Shown here one piece after another: positions 55,920 to 64,000 of a DNA stretch of 64,000 bases. The stretch comes from Narthecium ossifragum. Lineage: Eukaryota; Streptophyta; Magnoliopsida; Dioscoreales; Nartheciaceae. Position numbers and translations under genes: made by a program. The stretch is from NCBI GenBank assembly GCA_963920575.1, contig OY986973.1, forward strand, positions 9,272,607 through 9,336,606, in the 5' to 3' direction. The notes under the pieces were generated by a model, which was not told where the DNA came from, searched no databases, and worked only from the letters and a program-made list of their open reading frames with translations. Numbering within the stretch: the stretch's first letter is position 1; each line of letters starts with the position of its first letter.

Positions 55920-56789
55920 AGAAAGATTAGATTGAGTCTATTAGAGCAGCTCAGCCACTTAGATAACTCTCTCTCTCTCCTACTTTCCTTCTCTCTATCC
56001 CTTTCTGTCTTCCCCGCGCGACAACCTTCCCCTTCTTCTTACATTAGGTGATTAGTGGTGTTAGGGACTTGTAGTAGTAGGGTTGGTAGTCTTATATTGT
56101 TTGGATGTGATTAGAAGATTAATTTTTGTCTCCAATTTGGTTGGATATAGGCTGAATGGTGAGCTGCATTGCTTATATCAGTTGGTTTTAAGCTAATGAT
56201 GCTAGAGACTTACAGGTAAATAAGTGATATTTATACTCTGATATGGTATATTTGGATCTGATGTAGTGATTGATGTGCTTCTCCATTTGGTTGGATTGAA
56301 GCCGAGATAATTCATTGGTTTAGTGCATTGTCTATGTTGGTGGTATTTGTGCTAGTTTTAGAGGTGGTGAGTCTGCTTTGTGTATGTTTTGTTTTGTTTT
56401 GTTTTTCCGTCTGAGCTTTGCTTATATTCATTGGAATGTACTTGGATCTTAGAATGTGATGAGGCTTCTTGTCCTTTTAGAGATGATGGGTTTATTTTTT
56501 TTTTGAGATTTTTCTATCTACGTTTCGTTGTTAATTCGTGCTGAGGATCATAGATGTTGTATTGCTTGGTCGAGGGTTCTCAACTCATTGTCTTGTACTT
56601 TGAAAAATTCATTCTGCTTATATTTGTTGTTTTAAACTGGGATTTTTGAATGAGGTGCTTCATAGGTTGGTTGACAGTCCGAACTCGATTGGAACGCCTT
56701 GATCTTCAGAGGGTTGGTGTTTTGTTTCGGCTTCCTACGGATTACACTAGCTCTTGGGTCGGTCAAGTGACAAAATACAGGACAGGGAA
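55920..56789. other. gene-free, CT microsatellite then T/G-rich sequence
   Basis: (CT)n at 55967-55979; 'gttttgttttgttttg' near 56390. No protein recognised. Confidence 0.35.
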
Positions 56790-57430
56790 CTAGTGTGACT
56801 AGATTCCAGTGGGGAGCATAATAGAAGTTTCTATGGAGAAGGTGGGTGTAACTGTTTCTCGGATTAATTATGAATCAGGGAACCCACTGGAATCTTGAAC
56901 ACAAGATTCCAGGTGACCCCACGTGGCAGATTCCATTGGTTGATGATATCCACGTGGTGGTGGGGCCCAACCTTATGGCGTTCAGATCTCATGCATTTCA
57001 TTCCCTTAAATTACCCCTAAAATATCAAATCTTTCACCGATCACCATATCTAACGGTTTAAGTTATACTAACTCATCTCCTACTGTGATGAGAACGACAG
57101 GCGTTCCAGTCGAGTTCGGAAACCGAATTCAAAGTACTCTGTTTAGTTTAAGATTTGGTTGAGTTAGGACTTTTAATTATGTGGAGTCTTATAGATAACT
57201 TGCTCTAGGAAGTTGAGTTAAAGTGAGATTGTTGGAGAGTCCGGGTGGTGCCTGCGTGCACTAGTAGGAGATATAAGTAGGGTGTCTTCGTTGTTTTCTT
57301 CATTCAACTGAGTTTTCTCTTATTAAGAATAAAAGGAGAACAGGGGTTGTCCAAGCCATCAAGTTGGAACAGTTGTGATCCTTGGCCATTAAGTGAGGAA
57401 CAGGTGAGATCCAGGGGTTTGGTCTCATCA
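56790..57430 (+). mobile_element. probable LTR of a Ty3 or Copia element (start approximate)
   Basis: The end ...GGTCTCATCA at 57430 is followed by a tRNA-Met primer site. Inside are a TATA-like GATATAAGTAG near 57269-57279 and an AATAAA at 57328. The 5' limit is not fixed; an inverted pair 'gattccagtggg/cccactggaatc' lies at 56800-56895. Confidence 0.55.
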
Positions 57431-57432
57431 AT

Positions 57433-57445
57433 TGGTATCCAGAGC
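57433..57445 (+). other. primer binding site, initiator tRNA-Met type
   Basis: TGGTATCCAGAGC, one extra C relative to the usual TGGTATCAGAGC, two bases after the LTR end. Confidence 0.65.
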
Positions 57446-57461
57446 CAGCGATCTTGCTCCG

Positions 57462-57545
57462 ATGAATACTCTAAAGGATCAGCTGGATGCTGTGGAGGAA
57501 GATGTTCGTGGGTGTTCGAGGATAAAACGTCGATCTCGTTGGGAC
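57462..57545 (+). pseudogene. start of a retrotransposon gag, truncated
   Basis: ATG 17 bases after the primer site opens MNTLKDQLDAVEEDVRG, the short acidic coiled-coil-like start of many plant Ty3 gag proteins. Similarity to retroelement coding stops near 57545, where the next LTR-like region begins, so the remainder was removed or displaced. Confidence 0.5.
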
Positions 57546-57549
57546 GAGA

Positions 57550-59450
57550 TCTCTATTTCATTTCCGAGCAAATCATATTTTAATTTCATTTCAAGAAATT
57601 GCAGGCACCACACCCCTGGATTTGTCGATCGCCAAGTCGGCAGATCCATCATTTACATCCCCGTAGGGAACACCTCTGATTTTAGATCCAATAAAAATAA
57701 ACATTTTATAATAAAAGAAAAAGATAAAAAGAATGCATCACGTGAGGCCTTAGACCACCTTCATTGCCATGCACGCCGTTCTTGCCGCCGGGGCTTCAAA
57801 TCCGTTGGGCTTGGGAGCGTTGTTGTGCAAGTGTTTGAGAACGCCGTCCAACAAGATCCGACCTCTGTTTGTCATGGGAGGAGCGGCAACTGGGTTTTGA
57901 TGAAGCCGGCTTGGAGATGAGAAGCCTAGTAACGGCTAGAACAGGGGAGCGCTGGTTGGAACGGAGGACGTGCGGCGAGCGGCTGGAGCTTCCGTCGTGG
58001 GGACGGCCTTGGGAAGATGATGGCGGGCGTCCCTCTTCAGAATGAGTTGACGTTCCTGCGCCGCGGGATCACCAGGGAGACGAAGAAGCACCGGCTGGAA
58101 CAGAGAACAAAAACAGGGGAAGCTTGTCTTCGAAGCCGCTGGTGACGAGAGAGAGAGAGACTTGTGTCCGATCTCCGTGAACGTCGAGGAATCAGGCTGG
58201 AGCAACTTTGCCGGAGGTCTAAGCCGCGGGGCGAGCAGGAGAGTGGAGCTTGAGCAGCGGGACCGACGAGCCTCTTACAGCGTCGACCCAGAGACGCGAG
58301 CGTCTCGATGGGTTCCGGTTGCGTTGGCTAGATCTACGTCGTCCGATGGTGCACGTCGGTGGAGCGTCACCAGAACCCCTTCGTCTTCACGCCTCTGAGC
58401 ACTCTTTCTCCGATGTGAATGTCTTGGCAAGAACTCGGCGTCTTCTTCCACCAGCCTCCAGCGTCTCTTTCACCAGCCTTCAGCCCGTTCAAACCCAGCT
58501 CCGACCAGCCTTCAGCCCGTTCAAACCCAGCTCAGACCAGCCTTCAGCCCGTTCAAACCCAGCTCAGACCAGCCTCTTCTTTAACCCCATACTCCTCTAT
58601 TTATAGGCACGAGAGGCGTATGTCTTTGTATGGAATGGGATGATGGATCCCTTAATCAAAGGGTGATGATTGCCCTTAAGAATGCTCATCCTGTCATATA
58701 AGGATAGCATGAGCTAGCCTTGTAATTGGTGATGCTGATTTTCTTTTCTTTTTATATGGTATGGGTGGGTGATGCTGATTATATATATTTTTATATGGTA
58801 TGGACCAAACATGCCGCCCAATTGGAAATTTACTGGTTTTTTGTGCCTTGGCGGATTTTTCTTTTGAAATTCGAAAGTGATGTTCGAATTTTCAATTTTA
58901 TCATGATTTGAACATTTTCATGTCCATTATTATTTAAATATTTGTCCAGATTTAATAAATCATCTGTGAATATTTTCTCCCGTACAGAATATTTATCTGA
59001 ATTCTGAATATTTACCGGGATTTTACCAAAATATCCTCAGTGGTCATATATGTCGGACCAAAATATTTTAGAGGGTGAAATGGTTAGTTTTCATACAACT
59101 ATACCCCGAGGGTGTGAATTGATCAAGATACCCCTGGGGGCTAGAGGTTTCAGTAAAATTACTAGAATACCCTTGCGACTGTATGGCTTATTTAGGGTGC
59201 CGTCAAAGCCGTGCAGGGTTACTGTAGAATGTAATAGGAAGTCCAGGCTTGTATTTTGGCCCAAATTCCTAATATGCCCTTGGACGGGTGAAATTACCCA
59301 AATGCCCCTGGATGCCATCGAAATTAGGACAAGCATTTATTGGATATTTCAAATATGTTTTAAGCTTGCTTGAGTCTATCTGATGTTATTTTGGCTCAAA
59401 CAAACCGTGGGTACTGCGACCTTTTGGTCTAGCCAAAATTGATGTCAACA
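57550..59450 (+). mobile_element. LTR of probable TAT-lineage Ty3 element
   Basis: Ends CAAAATTGATGTCAACA at 59450, closely like the end at 29753. Has a TATA box CTATTTATAG (58597-58606) preceded by a 32-bp tandem repeat and followed by 'caaaatatcctcag', 'caagatacccctggggg' and 'aattacccaaatgcccctgg' words. A GC-rich upstream part (57740-58590) forms the U3. The left boundary is uncertain. Confidence 0.6.
58474..58578 (+). repeat. 32-bp tandem repeat just upstream of the LTR TATA box
   Basis: 'accagccttcagcccgttc' + 'aaacccagctc-g' repeated three times in full plus a partial unit, ending about 20 bp before CTATTTATAG. Confidence 0.88.
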
Positions 59451-59700
59451 GATGCCCCCTCGAGGCCTGCGCGTGAAATTTGTAACTTGAACGCGTAGGA
59501 CTCGAAAATAACCATGCCATGTATACCTGCATGAGCGGAGCATATTTACGTGTTCTTCTTCTTCTTCTTCTTCTTCTTCTTTTTATTTTTATTTGAGACC
59601 TCGAGGCCTGCGCACGAAATTTGTAACTTGAACGCGCAGGACTCGAAAATACTCATGCCATGTATACCTGCATGAGCAGAGTATATTTGCATGTTGTTCT
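59451..59700 (+). repeat. element leader with a 140-bp tandem duplication and (TTC)n
   Basis: 'cctcgaggcctgcgc-cgaaatttgtaacttgaacgcg' at 59459 and 59598, each followed by 'aggactcgaaaata-c-catgcc' and 'tgcatgagc-gag-atattt'. (TTC)n lies at about 59552-59580. The duplicated unit begins within 10 bases of the LTR end, where a primer site would be. Confidence 0.8.
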
Positions 59701-60871
59701 TCCTCTCTCTTTTTATTTATTTATTTGTAATTGGCTATGCATGTAGAGTATATACATTGCCAAGCATTCCCAGAAAGGAAGGATTTCTTCCATCCATCTA
59801 TGTGACCCCATGTATATAGCCCTAGGGTTTAGGCATAGATGTTATTTATTTATTTATATATTTTTTTTTCAAGGGCTTTTGCATTAGAGAAACCTCGGCT
59901 TTTGACGGAGGAATACTGGATCCAATCCTTTCCTCAAGATTTTGCAGCGGAAGGATTTTGCAGTATGTATAGGGGGGGGAACTTCAAGCTTTGTCAGGTT
60001 CCCTTCTTCCTCTTTTCCGATCTTTATTCTCTGCAACTTTTTTTTCTTCTCTTCTTCGCATGCATGTCGCTGTATTCTTTCCTTCTCCTTTTTTTTTTTA
60101 TTTGGCTCTTGTCCTTGTTCAACGCCAAGTATGGGTTTCATCTTCTTTCGAAACCTTGTTTGGCCTTTGTTGGCCGGAAACAACCAGCAGTCTTTGAAGC
60201 ATGGCCGGGCATGGCGTCTCTACCATTGGTATGTTCTTTTCTTTGGCCTTTGGAAGTCCAACGTCGAGGTCACTGATTCTTTGTCGTGGCAGCACCTGGC
60301 GTTGAATCGGTGTGGCAGGGTGCCATACATTTGTGACAACAAGGGTGCTGAAGCGGTGCAGGGTAGGGGTAGGTCCGGCACGGCGAGAGCAGCAAGTCTG
60401 GCACAATGGGTTCATGGAGAACTGCCGACGGCATGCTTGTGGGAGTCGCGGGTTGAAGGAAGGGGAGCCGGCACTACCATGCTGAAAGGTGTCCAACCAG
60501 GATCTGGTGGCGGAAGCTAAGAGCAGAGCGGGCGGCCTGATGTCGAGCTCGCGGAGGAGTCTTTGACGGAGCGGGCAAAGATGAAACAGAGCTATGTTGG
60601 CCTTCGTCGGGGGAGGAGATAGATGTCCGACGGAGGCCCGGACTTGGTCGGAGGTGGAAAACAGGTTGCATTGTTGTCGGCCATCGCCGGCGTGGGGTTC
60701 TATCCTTGAGGGATCAACGGGCTGCGAGACATGCCCTGTTTCTACTCTTACCCGTCTCCTTTCTCTACTTCTTTGTGTTTCGTTTGTGTGTTTATTTTTT
60801 TCCTTTCTCTCTTTTCTTCTGTGTGTTGATATATGCTGATGTTTTATTTTCCTCTCCTCCTCTTCAGCAAA
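59701..60871 (+). other. leader region upstream of the mobile-domain frame
   Basis: Coding potential is unclear. A short exon-like stretch at 59877-59997 (ALEKPRLLTEEYWIQSF) ends at a GTTCCC donor-like site with a pyrimidine-rich follow-up. The stretch before 60866 ends 'ctcctcctcttcag', an acceptor 5 bases before the ATG at 60872. This suggests a spliced leader. Confidence 0.3.
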
Positions 60872-63800
60872 ATGTCAAGCTCATCTTCAAAAGACGCTGA
60901 AGCACATATCCCTTTGAGGCAGTTGGCTCGATCGAAAATACTCATCGTCAAGAGCGAGAGCGAGGAGTCATATACCAAACCTTGTGACGTCGCTGAAGGA
61001 AGGATTGAGCAGCGGGATGTTTTTCAGAACACTAAATGGCCCCGTTTTGCTGCCGTGTTGCTTTCACCAATAGCGACCGGTCCGACGCCAACGCCGCTTT
61101 CATGTCTCGCCAATCGACTTATCTCTGAAGGACTGGATTGGGCGAACTACAAGCACCGACTTTATGAACCTTCTGCTGGATACATTGGATGGGGTCGGGA
61201 TGTCATGAAGACAGAGTCTACGAATTTCCGCAAGTCGGGGATCTATGGTGCGGTTTTTTGTTCACTGGGTCGGTACTCCATTGATTAGCAACTCTTTCGC
61301 AGCTTGGTGGAAAGGTGGAACCCAGAGACGAATACGTTCGTGTTTCAGCACGGAGAGATGACGGTGTCTCTCTCGGGCATGTTTCATCTTGGCGGCTTTT
61401 CTATTATAGGAGACATGTATGACGAGTACCTTCCTGATCAAGAGAGCGTACCGACCAGTGGAAAAGGCAATGCAAACGTGCCTCTTTATCCTTCTGCAGC
61501 ATACCATCTCCTGAAGATATGGGAAGAATTGGCTGAAGGTCGAGACAAGGTCTCTTTTAGAGAATGGGTGCAACACTTTTACAAGGGTGAGGGCTTCAGT
61601 CCACGCACGGCTTTCGATGACAAAGTGTACACGGCATGTTTTCTTTCTATTTGGATATGTTACTTTGTTGTTCCAAATTCAGAACCTTGCATTCGCCCGG
61701 GGGTCTTTGTTCCAGCTAGTTTGATGGCCATGGGACGAGCGTATTCATTGGCCCCAGCGGCATTGTGTTCCCTGTACAGGGGTTTGAGAGTAATGAGTTT
61801 ACATCACGCCGGACCTGGCTTTGCGAGCACGAGTTGGGCTATTCATCTGCTGATGGGTTGGGCCTACTGAAATCTCCGAGGGGTCTACCTGGGCAGCATA
61901 AGTTCACTATGGGAGCTTCCGGATATCGAATGCGGGAAGGCCAGTATGCCGGATTTGAAACATCTGATGTTTCGTATTCCCAGAAGTTTCTCTGCTTCGG
62001 ATGCCAGAAGCCGACTCGACATCAAGGGGAATTTCTTTCTTAGGCCGTTTTTGTGGGGAGTACAGGACGCAGAGTGGCATGTTGTGAAGGGTTTTAATTC
62101 TCGCAAGGCTGAGCGCTTTGCCATCTCTATACGTCGAGGAATGCTCCCCTTGAGGCTGGTTTCTGCAACTTCGGTGATGTATTCTGAGCCTTACAACCCT
62201 CACCGCGCCGCACGACAGTTTGGACTTGACCAAGGTGTCCCCAAAGTGGGCCTGCGACATCCTTTGGAGGAGCGTCGCCATGGGGTCATACTTGCGCATT
62301 GGGATCATCTGATGCGGATAGATGCCGGAAAGAAGTTCCTGATTCCCCCCGATGACCGGGTTGGGAGACTTTCCCATTCTTGGACGATGTGGTGGGTGGA
62401 GCAGACGCGTGGATTTTTTACTGAAACGGTGCCGATGTTACGCCGTGGGGATCTTTATAGCTTGTTGTCACTTGAGGAGAGGCAGGCCCTTTCCTATCGC
62501 AGTGTTATTATTTCTGACTACTGGGAATCCATACGTGGTGCAAATGCCGAGGAAACATCTAACAGGATCGATGCTCTCGAAAAATCTAAGCAGACCTTCT
62601 GGGCTGTTTTCGGGAAAGATCTGAGGCAAAGCTGGAACATTTTTTCCAACTCGAAGAAGACAGCAACCATCCGAGAGGTACCATCTTTTTTTTTTTAATT
62701 CTTCTCTTTCTTCTTCTATATTTTTTTTGATCATTGTCTCCTTATTTGATACCGCTGCCAGCATATGCTCTCCCTGATGGAGTTGTATCCATATTTGCCA
62801 TTGGTAGAACTTGCTACAGATCTGCTGGGCATGCTCCCTTTTTCGTCGAGCGTATAACCCTCCCCTTCTCTTTTTTTACTTCTTTAAGCTAGCCGGGTAT
62901 GTTCTGTTCATGGGTTCATCGAGCAACCCATGGTGTTTGCTGACGATTTTTGTTGCCAAGCATTGGGATGTTGCTATCTTCATATTTCGTTTGCACACTC
63001 CTTTTCTCCTTCGTTGTTCTGAGCATACATTCTCTCTTGATTCCTTTATATATATATATATATACATGCTCTGTTCATGGGTTCGTCGAGCAGCCATAGT
63101 GCTTGTAAAAAAAAATTTGTCAAGCAATGGGGGTGTCGTTGATCTTGATCCGCCAACTAACTGTGATGTTGCTGACTTTGTATATTGGCTTGCATGCTCT
63201 CCTTCTTCTCTGTTGTGCCAAGCATACACTCTATTGATTCTCCCTCTCTTTTTTTTTTGCTCTGTTCATGGGTTCACCGAGCAACCCATGGTGCTTGCAT
63301 TTTTGCCAAGCAATGGTGGTATTGTTCGATCTTGATCTGCCAAATAATTGTAATGTTGCTGACTTTATATACTTGCTTGCATGCATGCTCTTCTTCTCCT
63401 TCGTCATGCTCTGTCGTGCCAAGCATACACTCTATTGATTCTCCCCTTTTTTTTTTGCTCATGGGTTCGCTGGTAGGTATGTAAGAACGGTGGAGAGGAA
63501 CAACAGGAGACGGCAGTGGGAAGAAAGATAAGAGGGAGAAAAAAAACCGAGGTGGGGAAGTCGCTCGTTGCACCCCATTTCCTTCTCAGTTTAATTCCTT
63601 TTTTTTTTATCTTCTTGCATTCCGTTTGGGCTTTCTTGATCTCGTACCTTTGCTTTCCATTGATCTCAGGGTGCCACCAGCACACTTCCCTCCCAAGAGA
63701 AACCTGCTCACTCTCGTCGAGCAGTCAGGAAGCGGAAGGCCTCCCATCCCAGCGATGATCCTTCTCCAGGCCAGCCGGCGCGAAGGGTCTTGAATCCGAG

Positions 63801-64000
63801 TAATGGTACTTCCTTGGACCAGCCAGGTTCTTTGAAGGAGCAATTGGTCATTGCTCTTCCAGCGATAGGGCTTTCTAAAGGTGCCAAAAGAAAACGGCGC
63901 AAGGTTGATCTCTCCCAGGGGGTTTGCGCAGGTCCTCCAGTGGATCTTGCTTCGGCGGAGGTGATAGGTGCTCTCGAAGGTATCCCCCCTGCTCCTGTCA
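60872..64000 (+). pseudogene. plant mobile domain (PMD, 'aminotransferase-like') protein, TAT-type retrotransposon ORF, runs off window
   Basis: PMD proteins occur in Mutator-like and Ty3/TAT elements and as host silencing factors; the biochemical role is uncertain. From MSSSSSKDAEAHIPLRQL one frame continues to 62677: GIYGAVFCSLGRYSID, TAG (61286), then QLFRSLVERWNPETNTFVF, HGEMTVSLSGMFHLGG (the PMD core), YTACFLSIWICYFVV, MGWAY, TGA (61868, where Trp is likely), NLRGVYLGSISSLWELP, YSEPYNPHRAARQFGLDQGV and DYWESIRGANAEE. So it is broken by two stops without any frameshift. GTACCA donor at 62678; a small exon 62762-62803 (HMLSLMELYPYLPL) and a third from 63670 (AG acceptor) continue in phase 0 with a Lys/Arg-rich NLS-like linker (RRAVRKRKASH, GAKRKRRKVD), open to the window end. 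It follows the LTR ending at 59450. Confidence 0.75.
62810..63480. repeat. intron-located tandem repeat of about 170-200 bp
   Basis: 'tgctctgttcatgggttc' followed by 'cgagca-cc' recurs near 62900, 63067, 63258 and, shortened, 63456, with 'ccaagca-acac-ctattgattc' and 'ttgatctgcca' words between. T-runs and a (TA)n at about 63047-63064 are included. Confidence 0.75.

Noticed and set aside
57432..57920. Single protein of 162 codons
   Set aside because: The frame starts as a retrotransposon gag at 57462 but passes into unrelated LTR sequence near 57545.
60119..60496. Minus-strand open frame of 125 codons and overlapping plus-strand frame of 192 codons
   Set aside because: Both lack domains, overlap each other and lie in the leader of the TAT-like element.
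1..64000. Organellar or rRNA gene insertions
   Set aside because: No stretch resembling rRNA, plastid or mitochondrial coding sequence was noticed on either strand.

Overview
The window is nuclear DNA of a flowering plant. Evidence: Ty3-type LTR retrotransposons primed by initiator tRNA-Met, FAR1-like transposase, GRF-type zinc finger and plant mobile domain sequences, Helitron and Harbinger elements, and intron-bearing remnants of plant genes (beta-galactosidase, proline dehydrogenase, lumazine synthase). The GC-rich third positions of the proline dehydrogenase and galactosidase remnants lean towards a monocot, but the species cannot be named. Almost everything is repeat. There are no rRNA genes, no CRISPR and no convincing complete tRNA gene. 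Base counts by eye may be off by one in places.

Layout: 1-3815 holds part of an LTR (family A), an old chromovirus integrase/chromodomain remnant on the minus strand, a patched repair junction and a truncated LTR of family B. 3816-6121 holds LTR-like and hAT-like debris followed by three exons of a beta-galactosidase gene fragment. 6926-10490 holds an LTR-B-like piece and a Helitron end. 11008-25567 is the centrepiece. A proline dehydrogenase gene fragment is split by a complete Del/Tekay-like Ty3 element (11128-25249, minus strand, 5-bp target duplication CCCGG). That element is split in turn by two solo LTRs, each with its own perfect 5-bp duplication (GACAC and GTAGT).

25.6-34.2 kb is old repeats, another LTR (ending 29753), a 200-N assembly gap and two large minisatellites. 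34.2-38.8 kb has a broken FAR1/MULE transposase facing a GRF zinc-finger gene remnant. 42.8 kb has one perfectly bounded lumazine synthase exon. 44.6-50.3 kb has Helitron ends, a LINE 3' remnant, a Tourist-like element and a head-to-tail Helitron pair.

50.5-52.6 kb is the best candidate for a living host gene: a TATA box, four 20-bp promoter repeats and three exons in consistent splice phase, ending in a segment like the ubiquitin-conjugating (E2/RWD) fold. 53.2-55.9 kb is low-complexity DNA with a 684-bp inverted repeat. 56.8-64.0 kb is an LTR with tRNA-primer site, then a second LTR followed by the leader and a large plant-mobile-domain reading frame of a probable TAT-lineage element that runs off the window.

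How the parts relate: the window is a stack of insertions and DNA-repair events. Gene fragments are passengers or victims, not a pathway. The most interesting signals are the tandem Helitrons with a tRNA-like core, the palindromic repeat arrays beside LTR promoters, the foldback at 54.5-55.2 kb, and the unassigned E2/RWD-like gene with stacked alternative splice acceptors.
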